Below, in pieces: positions 49,930 through 62,280 of a stretch of 64,000 bases of DNA (position 1 is its first letter; every line of letters begins with the position of its first letter). The DNA comes from Eutrigla gurnardus. Lineage: Eukaryota > Chordata > Actinopteri > Perciformes > Triglidae. The DNA lies in assembly GCA_963514095.1 (NCBI GenBank), contig CAUPSS010000033.1:1054001-1118000 (forward strand), in the 5' to 3' direction. The notes beneath the pieces were generated by a model. That model saw nothing but the letters and a program-made list of their open reading frames with translations. It searched no databases and was not told the DNA's origin. The translations under genes and the position numbers were made by a program.

Positions 49930-51316
49930 GACATGTCCCCCTGTGATAGACTGGTTACCTGTCTGTCTCTACATGTCAGCCCTGTGATAGACTGGTCACC
50001 TGTCTGTCTCTACATGTCAGCCCTATGATAGACTGGTTACCTGTCTGTCTCTACATGTCAGCCCTGTGATAGACTGGTTACCTGTCTGTCTGTACATGTC
50101 CCCCTGTGATAGACTGGTTACCTGTCGGTCTTTACATGTCTCCCTGTGATAGACTGGTTACCTGTCTGTCTGTACATGTCTCCCTGTGATAGACTGGTTA
50201 CCTGTCTGTCTCTACATGTCTCCCTGTGATAGACTGGTTACCTGTCTGTCTCTACATGTCAGCCCTGTGATAGACTGGTTACCTGTCTGTCTCTACATGT
50301 CTCCCTGTGATAGACTGGTTACCTGTCTGTCTCTACATGTCTCCCTGTGATAGACTGGTCACCTGTCTGTCTCTACATGTCTCCCTGTGATAGACTGGTT
50401 ACCTGTCTGTCTTTACATGTCTCCCTGTGATAGACTGGTTACCTGTCTGTCTCTACATGTCTCGTTGTGATAGACTGGTTACCTGTCTGTCTCTACATGT
50501 CTCCCTGTGATAGACTGGTTACCTGTCTGTCTCTACATGTCCCCCTGTGATAGACTGGTTACCTGTCTGTCTCTACATGTCTCCCTGTGATAGACTGGTT
50601 ACCTGTCTGTCTCTACATGTCTCCCTGTGATAGACTGGTTACCTGTCTGTCTCTACATGTCGGCCCTGTGATAGACTGGTTACCTGTCTGTCTCTACATG
50701 TCAGCTCTGTGATAGACTGGTTGCCTGTCTGTCTCTACATGTCAGCCCTGTGATAGACTGGTTACCTGTCTGTCTCTACATGTCTCCCTGTGATAGACTG
50801 GTTACCTGTCTGTCTCTACATGTCTCCCTGTGATAGACTGGTTACCTGTCTGTCTCTACATGTCTCCCTGTGATAGACTGGTTACCTGTCTGTCTCTACA
50901 TGTCAGCCCTGTGATAGACTGGTCACCTGTCTGTCTCTACATGTCAGCCTGTGATAGACTGGTTACCTGTCTGTCTCTACATGTCAGCCCTGTGATAGAC
51001 TGGTCACCTGTCTCTCTCTACATGTCAGCCCTGTGATAGACTGGTCACCTGTCTGTCTCTACATGTCAGCCCTGTGATAGACTGGTTACCTGTCTGTCTC
51101 TACATGTCTCCCTGTGATAGACTGGTTACCTGTCTGTCTCTAAATGTCGGCCCTGTGATAGACTGGTTACCTGTCTGTCTCTACATGTCTCCCTGTGATA
51201 GACTGGTTACCTGTCTGTCTCTACATGTCTCCCTGTGATAGACTGGTTACCTGTCTGTCTCTACATGTCTCCCTGTGATAGACTGGTTACCTGTCTGTCT
51301 CCACATGTCTCCATGT

Positions 51317-53571
51317 GATAGATTGGTTACCTGTCTGTCTCTACATGTCCCCCTGTGATAGACTGGTTACCTGTCTGTCTCTACATGTCTCCCTGTGATA
51401 GACTGGTTACCTGTCTGTCTCTACATGTCGGCCCCGTGATAGACTGGTTACCTGTCTGTCTCCACATGTCTCCATGTGATAGACTGGTTACCTGTCTGTC
51501 TCTACATGTCCCCCTGTGATAGACTGGTTACCTGTCGGTCTCTACATGTCTCCCTGTGATAGACTGGTTACCTGTCTGTCTCTACATGTCTCCATGTGAT
51601 AGACTGGTTACGTGTCTGTCTCCACATGTCTCCATGTGATAGACTGGTTACCTGTCTGTCTCTACATGTCAGCCCTATGATAGACTGGTTACCTGTCTGT
51701 CTCTACATGTCAGCCCTGTGATAGACTGGTTACCTGTCTGTCTCTACATGTCAGCCCTGTGATAGACTGGTTACCTGTCTGTCTGTACATGTCTCCCTGT
51801 GATAGACTGGTTACCTGTCTGTCTCTACATGTCTCCCTGTGATAGACTGGTTACCTGTCTGTCTCTACATGTCAGCCCTGTGATAGACTGGTTACCTGTC
51901 TGTCTCTACATGTCTCCCTGTGATAGACTGGTTACCTGTCTGTCTCTACATGTCTCCCTGTGATAGACTGGTCACCTGTCTGTCTCTACATGTCTCCCTG
52001 TGATAGACTGGTTACCTGTCTGTCTTTACATGTCTCCCTGTGATAGACTGGTTACCTGTCTGTCTCTACATGTCTCCCTGTGATAGACTGGTTACCTGTC
52101 TGTCTCTACATGTCTCCCTGTGATAGACTGGTTACCTGTCTGTCTCTACATGTCCCCCTGTGATAGACTGGTTACCTGTCTGTCTCTACATGTCTCCCTG
52201 TGATAGACTGGTTACCTGTCTGTCTCTACATGTCTCCCTGTGATAGACTGGTTACCTGTCTGTCTCTACATGTCCCCCTGTGATAGACTGGTTACCTGTC
52301 TGTCTCTACATGTCTCCCTGTGATAGACTGGTTACCTGTCTGTCTCTACATGTCGGCCCCATGATAGACTGGTTACCTGTCTGTCTCTACATGTCTCCCT
52401 GTGATAGACTGGTTACCTGTCGGTCTCTACATGTCTCCCTGTGATAGACTGGTTACCTGTCTGTCTGTACATGTCTCCCTGTGATAGACTGGTTACCTGT
52501 CTGTCTCTACATGTCTCCCTGTGATAGACTGGTTACCTGTCTGTCTCTACATGTCAGCCCTGTGATAGACTGGTTACCTGTCTGTCTCTACATGTCTCCC
52601 TGTGATAGACTGGTTACCTGTCTGTCTCTACATGTCTCCCTGTGATAGACTGGTCACCTGTCTGTCTCTACATGTCTCCCTGTGATAGACTGGTTACCTG
52701 TCTGTCTTTACATGTCTCCCTGTGATAGACTGGTTACCTGTCTGTCTCTACATGTCTCGTTGTGATAGACTGGTTACCTGTCTGTCTCTACATGTCTCCC
52801 TGTGATAGACTGGTTACCTGTCTGTCTCTACATGTCCCCCTGTGATAGACTGGTTACCTGTCTGTCTCTACATGTCTCCCTGTGATAGACTGGTTACCTG
52901 TCTGTCTCTACATGTCTCCCTGTGATAGACTGGTTACCTGTCTGTCTCTACATGTCGGCCCTGTGATAGACTGGTTACCTGTCTGTCTCTACATGTCAGC
53001 TCTGTGATAGACTGGTTGCCTGTCTGTCTCTACATGTCAGCCCTGTGATAGACTGGTTACCTGTCTGTCTCTACATGTCTCCCTGTGATAGACTGGTTAC
53101 CTGTCTGTCTCTACATGTCTCCCTGTGATAGACTGGTTACCTGTCTGTCTCTACATGTCAGCCCTGTGATAGACTGGTCACCTGTCTGTCTCTACATGTC
53201 AGCCTGTGATAGACTGGTTACCTGTCTGTCTCTACATGTCAGCCCTGTGATAGACTGGTCACCTGTCTCTCTCTACATGTCAGCCCTGTGATAGACTGGT
53301 CACCTGTCTGTCTCTACATGTCAGCCCTGTGATAGACTGGTTACCTGTCTGTCTCTACATGTCTCCCTGTGATAGACTGGTTACCTGTCTGTCTCTAAAT
53401 GTCGGCCCTGTGATAGACTGGTTACCTGTCTGTCTCTACATGTCTCCCTGTGATAGACTGGTTACCTGTCTGTCTCTACATGTCTCCCTGTGATAGACTG
53501 GTTACCTGTCTGTCTCTACATGTCTCCCTGTGATAGACTGGTTACCTGTCTGTCTCCACATGTCTCCATGT
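51317..53571 (+). repeat. Canonical 56-monomer HOR (2,255 bp)
   Basis: I counted this copy unit by unit: 56 monomers, 15 of them 41 bp, giving 2,255 bp. Order by landmark unit: 1 CTCCA GATAGATTGG; 4 CGGCCCCG; 8 CTCCA TTACGTG; 10 CAGCCCTATG; 12 CAGCCC TGTACATG; 17 GGTCACC; 18 TCTTTACATG; 22 and 25 CCCCC; 27 CGGCCCCATG; 28 GTCGG; 34 GGTCACC; 37 CTCGTTG; 42 CGGCCCTG; 43 CAGCTCTG GGTTGCC; 48 CAGCCTG; 49 CTCTCTCT; 52 TCTAAATG; 56 TCTCCACATG. Units 13-26 and 29-41 repeat part of the same order, so the HOR itself grew by an internal duplication. Confidence 0.88.
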
Positions 53572-56500
53572 GATAGATTGGTTACCTGTCTGTCTCTACA
53601 TGTCCCCCTGTGATAGACTGGTTACCTGTCTGTCTCTACATGTCTCCCTGTGATAGACTGGTTACCTGTCTGTCTCTACATGTCGGCCCCGTGATAGACT
53701 GGTTACCTGTCTGTCTCCACATGTCTCCATGTGATAGACTGGTTACCTGTCTGTCTCTACATGTCCCCCTGTGATAGACTGGTTACCTGTCGGTCTCTAC
53801 ATGTCTCCCTGTGATAGACTGGTTACCTGTCTGTCTCTACATGTCTCCATGTGATAGACTGGTTACGTGTCTGTCTCCACATGTCTCCATGTGATAGACT
53901 GGTTACCTGTCTGTCTCTACATGTCAGCCCTATGATAGACTGGTTACCTGTCTGTCTCTACATGTCAGCTCTGTGATAGACTGGTTACCTGTCTGTCTCT
54001 ACATGTCAGCCCTGTGATAGACTGGTTACCTGTCTGTCTGTACATGTCTCCCTGTGATAGACTGGTTACCTGTCTGTCTCTACATGTCTCCCTGTGATAG
54101 ACTGGTTACCTGTCTGTCTCTACATGTCAGCCCTGTGATAGACTGGTTACCTGTCTGTCTCTACATGTCTCCCTGTGATAGACTGGTTACCTGTCTGTCT
54201 CTACATGTCTCCCTGTGATAGACTGGTCACCTGTCTGTCTCTACATGTCTCCCTGTGATAGACTGGTTACCTGTCTGTCTTTACATGTCTCCCTGTGATA
54301 GACTGGTTACCTGTCTGTCTCTACATGTCTCCCTGTGATAGACTGGTTACCTGTCTGTCTCTACATGTCTCCCTGTGATAGACTGGTTACCTGTCTGTCT
54401 CTACATGTCCCCCTGTGATAGACTGGTTACCTGTCTGTCTCTACATGTCTCCCTGTGATAGACTGGTTACCTGTCTGTCTCTACATGTCTCCCTGTGATA
54501 GACTGGTTACCTGTCTGTCTCTACATGTCCCCCTGTGATAGACTGGTTACCTGTCTGTCTCTACATGTCTCCCTGTGATAGACTGGTTACCTGTCTGTCT
54601 CTACATGTCGGCCCCATGATAGACTGGTTACCTGTCTGTCTCTACATGTCTCCCTGTGATAGACTGGTTACCTGTCTGTCTCTACATGTCTCCCAGTGAT
54701 AGACTGGTTACCTGTCTGTCTCTACATGTCTCCCTGTGATAGACTGGTTACCTGTCTGTCTCTACATGTCAGCCCTGTGATAGACTGGTTGCCTGTCTGT
54801 CTCTACATGTCAGCCCTGTGATAGACTGGTTACCTGTCTGTCTCTACATGTCTCCCTGTGATAGACTGGTTACCTGTCTGTCTCTACATGTCTCCCTGTG
54901 ATAGACTGGTTACCTGTCTGTCTCTACATGTCAGCCCTGTGAAAGACTGGTTACCTGTCTGTCTCTACATGTCCCCCTGTGATAGACTGGTTACCTGTCG
55001 GTCTCTACATGTCTCCCTGTGATAGACTGGTTACCTGTCTGTCTCTACATGTCTCCCTGTGATAGACTGGTTACCTGTCTGTCTCCACATGTCTCCATGT
55101 GATAGACTGGTTACCTGTCTGTCTCTACATGTCAGCCCTATGATAGACTGGTTACCTGTCTGTCTCTACATGTCAGCCCTGTGATAGACTGGTTACCTGT
55201 CTGTCTCTACATGTCCCCCTGTGATAGACTGGTTACCTGTCTGTCTCTACATGTCTCCCTGTGATAGACTGGTTACCTGTCTGTCTCTACATGTCGGCCC
55301 CATGATAGACTGGTTACCTGTCTGTCTCTACATGTCTCCCTGTGATAGACTGGTTACCTGTCTGTCTCTACATGTCTCCCAGTGATAGACTGGTTACCTG
55401 TCTGTCTCTACATGTCTCCCTGTGATAGACTGGTTACCTGTCTGTCTCTACATGTCGGCCCTGTGATAGACTGGTTACCTGTCTGTCTCTACATGTCAGC
55501 CCTGTGATAGACTGGTTGCCTGTCTGTCTCTACATGTCAGCCCTGTGATAGACTGGTTACCTGTCTGTCTCTACATGTCTCCCTGTGATAGACTGGTTAC
55601 CTGTCTGTCTCTACATGTCTCCCTGTGATAGACTGGTTACCTGTCTGTCTCTACATGTCAGCCCTGTGATAGACTGGTTACCTGTCTGTCTCTACATGTC
55701 CCCCTGTGATAGACTGGTTACCTGTCGGTCTCTACATGTCTCCCTGTGATAGACTGGTTACCTGTCTCTCTCTACATGTCTCCCTGTGATAGACTGGTTA
55801 CCTGTCTGTCTCCACATGTCTCCATGTGATAGACTGGTTACCTGTCTGTCTCTACATGTCAGCCCTATGATAGACTGGTTACCTGTCTGTCTCTACATGT
55901 CAGCCCTGTGATAGACTGGTTACCTGTCTGTCTCTACATGTCAGCCCTGTGATAGACTGGTCACCTGTCTGTCTCTACATGTCTCCCTGTGATAGACTGG
56001 TTACCTGTCTGTCTTTACATGTCTCCCTGTGATAGACTGGTTACCTGTCTGTCTCCACATGTCTCCATGTGATAGACTGGTTACCTGTCTGTCTCTACAT
56101 GTCAGCCCTATGATAGACTGGTTACCTGTCTGTCTCTACATGTCAGCCCTGTGATAGACTGGTTACCTGTCTGTCTCTACATGTCAGCCCTGTGATAGAC
56201 TGGTCACCTGTCTGTCTCTACATGTCTCCCTGTGATAGACTGGTTACCTGTCTGTCTTTACATGTCTCCCTGTGATAGACTGGTTACCTGTCTGTCTCTA
56301 CATGTCTCCCTGTGATAGACTGGTTACCTGTCTGTCTCTACATGTCTCCCTGTGATAGACTGGTTACCTGTCTGTCTCTACATGTCCCCCTGTGATAGAC
56401 TGGTTACCTGTCTGTCTCTACATGTCTCCCTGTGATAGACTGGTTACCTGTCTGTCTCTACATGTCTCCCTGTGATAGACTGGTTACCTGTCTGTCTCTA

Positions 56501-58247
56501 CATGTCTCCCTGTGATAGACTGGTTACCTGTCTGTCTCCACATGTCTCCATGTGATAGACTGGTTACCTGTCTGTCTCTACATGTCAGCCCTGTGATAGA
56601 CTGGTTACCTGTCTGTCTCTACATGTCAGCCCTGTGATAGACTGGTTACCTGTCTGTCTCTACATGTCAGCCCTGTGATAGACTGGTTACCTGTCTGTCT
56701 GTACATGTCTCCCTGTGATAGACTGGTTACCTGTCTGTCTCTACATGTCTCCCTGTGAAAGACTGGTTACATGTCTGTCTCTACATGTCTCCCTGTGATA
56801 GACTGGTCACCTGTCTGTCTCTACATGTCTCCCTGTGATAGACTGGTTACCTGTCTGTCTTTACATGTCTCCCTGTGATAGACTGGTTACCTGTCTGTCT
56901 CTACATGTCTCCCTGTGATAGACTGGTTACCTGTCTGTCTCTACATGTCTCCCTGTGATAGACTGGTTACCTGTCTGTCTCGACATGTCCCCCTGTGATA
57001 GACTGGTTACCTGTCTGTCTCTACATGTCAGCCCTGTGATAGACTGGTCACCTGTCTGTCTCTACATGTCAGCCCTATGATAGACTGGTTACCTGTCTGT
57101 CTCTACATGTCAGCCCTGTGATAGACTGGTTACCTGTCTGTCTGTACATGTCCCCCTGTGATAGACTGGTTACCTGTCGGTCTCTACATGTCTCCCTGTG
57201 ATAGACTGGTTACCTGTCTGTCTGTACATGTCTCCCTGTGATAGACTGGTTACCTGTCTGTCTCTACATGTCTCCCTGTGATAGACTGGTTACCTGTCTG
57301 TCTCTACATGTCAGCCCTGTGATAGACTGGTTACCTGTCTGTCTCTACATGTCTCCCTGTGATAGACTGGTTACCTGTCTGTCTCTACATGTCTCCCTGT
57401 GATAGACTGGTCACCTGTCTGTCTCTACATGTCTCCCTGTGATAGACTGGTTACCTGTCTGTCTTTACATGTCTCCCTGTGATAGACTGGTTACCTGTCT
57501 GTCTCTACATGTCTCGTTGTGATAGACTGGTTACCTGTCTGTCTCTACATGTCTCCCTGTGATAGACTGGTTACCTGTCTGTCTCTACATGTCCCCCTGT
57601 GATAGACTGGTTACCTGTCTGTCTCTACATGTCTCCCTGTGATAGACTGGTTACCTGTCTGTCTCTACATGTCTCCCTGTGATAGACTGGTTACCTGTCT
57701 GTCTCTACATGTCGGCCCTGTGATAGACTGGTTACCTGTCTGTCTCTACATGTCAGCTCTGTGATAGACTGGTTGCCTGTCTGTCTCTACATGTCAGCCC
57801 TGTGATAGACTGGTTACCTGTCTGTCTCTACATGTCTCCCTGTGATAGACTGGTTACCTGTCTGTCTCTACATGTCTCCCTGTGATAGACTGGTTACCTG
57901 TCTGTCTCTACATGTCTCCCTGTGATAGACTGGTTACCTGTCTGTCTCTACATGTCAGCCCTGTGATAGACTGGTCACCTGTCTGTCTCTACATGTCAGC
58001 CTGTGATAGACTGGTTACCTGTCTGTCTCTACATGTCAGCCCTGTGATAGACTGGTCACCTGTCTCTCTCTACATGTCAGCCCTGTGATAGACTGGTCAC
58101 CTGTCTGTCTCTACATGTCAGCCCTGTGATAGACTGGTTACCTGTCTGTCTTTACATGTCTCCCTGTGATAGACTGGTTACCTGTCTGTCTCTACATGTC
58201 TCCCTGTGATAGACTGGTTACCTGTCTGTCTCCACATGTCTCCATGT
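53572..58247 (+). repeat. Composite HOR interval of 4,676 bp
   Basis: Between CTCCA GATAGATTGG markers. It starts as a CCCAGTG-subtype copy (CCCAGTG at 54695, 1,123 bp after the marker as in four other copies), contains a second CCCAGTG unit at 55381 (686 bp later), then continues as segmental copy 3. CGTTG is at 57515. Near 58150 TCTTTACATG replaces the expected TCTAAATG CGGCCC pair, removing about three units. Confidence 0.82.
55177..58151 (+). repeat. Segmental copy 3, nearly identical to 30167-33141
   Basis: The match at a 25,010 bp offset spans 2,975 bp. Checked landmarks are CCCAGTG (55381), CTGTCTCTCTC (55767), TTACATGTC (near 56768), TCTCGACATG (near 56990) and CGTTG (57515). Only about two substitutions were seen. 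The left limit is where CTCCCT meets CAGCCCT; the right limit is TCTCTACATG against TCTTTACATG at 33142/58152. Confidence 0.88.
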
Positions 58248-60542
58248 GATAGATTGGTTACCTGTCTGTCTCTACATGTCCCCCTGTGATAGACTGGTTA
58301 CCTGTCTGTCTCTACATGTCTCCCTGTGATAGACTGGTTACCTGTCTGTCTCTACATGTCGGCCCCGTGATAGACTGGTTACCTGTCTGTCTCCACATGT
58401 CTCCATGTGATAGACTGGTTACCTGTCTGTCTCTACATGTCCCCCTGTGATAGACTGGTTACCTGTCGGTCTCTACATGTCTCCCTGTGATAGACTGGTT
58501 ACCTGTCTGTCTCTACATGTCTCCATGTGATAGACTGGTTACGTGTCTGTCTCCACATGTCTCCATGTGATAGACTGGTTACCTGTCTGTCTCTACATGT
58601 CAGCCCTATGATAGACTGGTTACCTGTCTGTCTCTACATGTCAGCCCTGTGATAGACTGGTTACCTGTCTGTCTCTACATGTCAGCCCTGTGATAGACTG
58701 GTTACCTGTCTGTCTGTACATGTCTCCCTGTGATAGACTGGTTACCTGTCTGTCTCTACATGTCTCCCTGTGATAGACTGGTTACCTGTCTGTCTCTACA
58801 TGTCAGCCCTGTGATAGACTGGTTACCTGTCTGTCTCTACATGTCTCCCTGTGATAGACTGGTTACCTGTCTGTCTCTACATGTCTCCCTGTGATAGACT
58901 GGTCACCTGTCTGTCTCTACATGTCTCCCTGTGATAGACTGGTTACCTGTCTGTCTTTACATGTCTCCCTGTGATAGACTGGTTACCTGTCTGTCTCTAC
59001 ATGTCTCCCTGTGATAGACTGGTTACCTGTCTGTCTCTACATGTCTCCCTGTGATAGACTGGTTACCTGTCTGTCTCTACATGTCCCCCTGTGATAGACT
59101 GGTTACCTGTCTGTCTCTACATGTCTCCCTGTGATAGACTGGTTACCTGTCTGTCTCTACATGTCTCCCTGTGATAGACTGGTTACCTGTCTGTCTCTAC
59201 ATGTCCCCCTGTGATAGACTGGTTACCTGTCTGTCTCTACATGTCTCCCTGTGATAGACTGGTTACCTGTCTGTCTCTACATGTCGGCCCCATGATAGAC
59301 TGGTTACCTGTCTGTCTCTACATGTCTCCCTGTGATAGACTGGTTACCTGTCGGTCTCTACATGTCTCCCTGTGATAGACTGGTTACCTGTCTGTCTGTA
59401 CATGTCTCCCTGTGATAGACTGGTTACCTGTCTGTCTCTACATGTCTCCCTGTGATAGACTGGTTACCTGTCTGTCTCTACATGTCAGCCCTGTGATAGA
59501 CTGGTTACCTGTCTGTCTCTACATGTCTCCCTGTGATAGACTGGTTACCTGTCTGTCTCTACATGTCTCCCTGTGATAGACTGGTCACCTGTCTGTCTCT
59601 ACATGTCTCCCTGTGATAGACTGGTTACCTGTCTGTCTTTACATGTCTCCCTGTGATAGACTGGTTACCTGTCTGTCTCTACATGTCTCGTTGTGATAGA
59701 CTGGTTACCTGTCTGTCTCTACATGTCTCCCTGTGATAGACTGGTTACCTGTCTGTCTCTACATGTCCCCCTGTGATAGACTGGTTACCTGTCTGTCTCT
59801 ACATGTCTCCCTGTGATAGACTGGTTACCTGTCTGTCTCTACATGTCTCCCTGTGATAGACTGGTTACCTGTCTGTCTCTACATGTCGGCCCTGTGATAG
59901 ACTGGTTACCTGTCTGTCTCTACATGTCAGCTCTGTGATAGACTGGTTGCCTGTCTGTCTCTACATGTCAGCCCTGTGATAGACTGGTTACCTGTCTGTC
60001 TCTACATGTCTCCCTGTGATAGACTGGTTACCTGTCTGTCTCTACATGTCTCCCTGTGATAGACTGGTTACCTGTCTGTCTCTACATGTCTCCCTGTGAT
60101 AGACTGGTTACCTGTCTGTCTCTACATGTCAGCCCTGTGATAGACTGGTCACCTGTCTGTCTCTACATGTCAGCCTGTGATAGACTGGTTACCTGTCTGT
60201 CTCTACATGTCAGCCCTGTGATAGACTGGTCACCTGTCTCTCTCTACATGTCAGCCCTGTGATAGACTGGTCACCTGTCTGTCTCTACATGTCAGCCCTG
60301 TGATAGACTGGTTACCTGTCTGTCTCTACATGTCTCCCTGTGATAGACTGGTTACCTGTCTGTCTCTAAATGTCGGCCCTGTGATAGACTGGTTACCTGT
60401 CTGTCTCTACATGTCTCCCTGTGATAGACTGGTTACCTGTCTGTCTCTACATGTCTCCCTGTGATAGACTGGTTACCTGTCTGTCTCTACATGTCTCCCT
60501 GTGATAGACTGGTTACCTGTCTGTCTCCACATGTCTCCATGT
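58248..60542 (+). repeat. HOR copy of 57 monomers (2,295 bp)
   Basis: Between CTCCA GATAGATTGG markers at 58248 and 60543, with CGTTG at 59689. It has the order of the canonical copy plus one CTCCC unit after CAGCTCTG, as in 42943-45237. No private indel was seen. Confidence 0.86.
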
Positions 60543-61593
60543 GATAGATTGGTTACCTGTCTGTCTCTACATGTCCCCCTGTGATAGACTGGTTACCTGT
60601 CTGTCTCTACATGTCTCCCTGTGATAGACTGGTTACCTGTCTGTCTCTACATGTCGGCCCCGTGATAGACTGGTTACCTGTCTGTCTCCACATGTCTCCA
60701 TGTGATAGACTGGTTACCTGTCTGTCTCTACATGTCCCCCTGTGATAGACTGGTTACCTGTCGGTCTCTACATGTCTCCCTGTGATAGACTGGTTACCTG
60801 TCTGTCTCTACATGTCTCCATGTGATAGACTGGTTACGTGTCTGTCTCCACATGTCTCCATGTGATAGACTGGTTACCTGTCTGTCTCTACATGTCAGCC
60901 CTATGATAGACTGGTTACCTGTCTGTCTCTACATGTCAGCCCTGTGATAGACTGGTTACCTGTCTGTCTCTACATGTCGGCCCTGTGATAGACTGGTTAC
61001 CTGTCTGTCTCTACATGTCAGCTCTGTGATAGACTGGTTGCCTGTCTGTCTCTACATGTCAGCCCTGTGATAGACTGGTTACCTGTCTGTCTCTACATGT
61101 CTCCCTGTGATAGACTGGTTACCTGTCTGTCTCTACATGTCTCCCTGTGATAGACTGGTTACCTGTCTGTCTCTACATGTCAGCCCTGTGATAGACTGGT
61201 CACCTGTCTGTCTCTACATGTCAGCCTGTGATAGACTGGTTACCTGTCTGTCTCTACATGTCAGCCCTGTGATAGACTGGTCACCTGTCTCTCTCTACAT
61301 GTCAGCCCTGTGATAGACTGGTCACCTGTCTGTCTCTACATGTCAGCCCTGTGATAGACTGGTTACCTGTCTGTCTCTACATGTCTCCCTGTGATAGACT
61401 GGTTACCTGTCTGTCTCTAAATGTCGGCCCTGTGATAGACTGGTTACCTGTCTGTCTCTACATGTCTCCCTGTGATAGACTGGTTACCTGTCTGTCTCTA
61501 CATGTCTCCCTGTGATAGACTGGTTACCTGTCTGTCTCTACATGTCTCCCTGTGATAGACTGGTTACCTGTCTGTCTCCACATGTCTCCATGT
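60543..61593 (+). repeat. Truncated HOR of 26 monomers (1,051 bp)
   Basis: The copy holds canonical units 1-11, then passes directly near 60978 to CGGCCCTG (unit 42) and runs to unit 56. Units 12-41, about 1.2 kb, are missing. The junction keeps monomer register. The lost part includes the CTCGTTG unit, so that marker is absent here. Confidence 0.87.
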
Positions 61594-62280
61594 GATAGAT
61601 TGGTTACCTGTCTGTCTCTACATGTCCCCCTGTGATAGACTGGTTACCTGTCTGTCTCTACATGTCAGCTCTGTGATAGACTGGTTGCCTGTCTGTCTCT
61701 ACATGTCAGCCCTGTGATAGACTGGTTACCTGTCTGTCTCTACATGTCTCCCTGTGATAGACTGGTTACCTGTCTGTCTCTACATGTCTCCCTGTGATAG
61801 ACTGGTTACCTGTCTGTCTCTACATGTCTCCCTGTGATAGACTGGTTACCTGTCTGTCTCTACATGTCAGCCCTGTGATAGACTGGTCACCTGTCTGTCT
61901 CTACATGTCAGCCTGTGATAGACTGGTTACCTGTCTGTCTCTACATGTCAGCCCTGTGATAGACTGGTCACCTGTCTCTCTCTACATGTCAGCCCTGTGA
62001 TAGACTGGTCACCTGTCTGTCTCTACATGTCAGCCCTGTGATAGACTGGTTACCTGTCTGTCTCTACATGTCTCCCTGTGATAGACTGGTTACCTGTCTG
62101 TCTCTAAATGTCGGCCCTGTGATAGACTGGTTACCTGTCTGTCTCTACATGTCTCCCTGTGATAGACTGGTTACCTGTCTGTCTCTACATGTCTCCCTGT
62201 GATAGACTGGTTACCTGTCTGTCTCTACATGTCTCCCTGTGATAGACTGGTTACCTGTCTGTCTCCACATGTCTCCATGT
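61594..62280 (+). repeat. Truncated HOR of 17 monomers (687 bp)
   Basis: After unit 1 (CTCCA GATAGATTGG) and unit 2 (CCCCC) the order jumps near 61668 to CAGCTCTG GGTTGCC (unit 43) and then runs to the end, with one extra CTCCC unit. It is the shortest marker-to-marker interval in the window. It sits directly beside the 26-monomer copy, so deletions cluster here. Confidence 0.87.

Noticed and set aside
14668..62000. Repeated open frames of 68-76 codons (14668, 18779, 32872, 35167, 36578, 39599, 41893, 44733, 46987, 50830, 53085, 57882, 60056, 61107, 61794) as a gene family
   Set aside because: They are translations of the satellite in alternating phase, made of the same two 40/41 bp unit readings, and they end as soon as the unit-length alternation fails. 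There is no promoter, Kozak context, signal or domain, and any substitution is tolerated.
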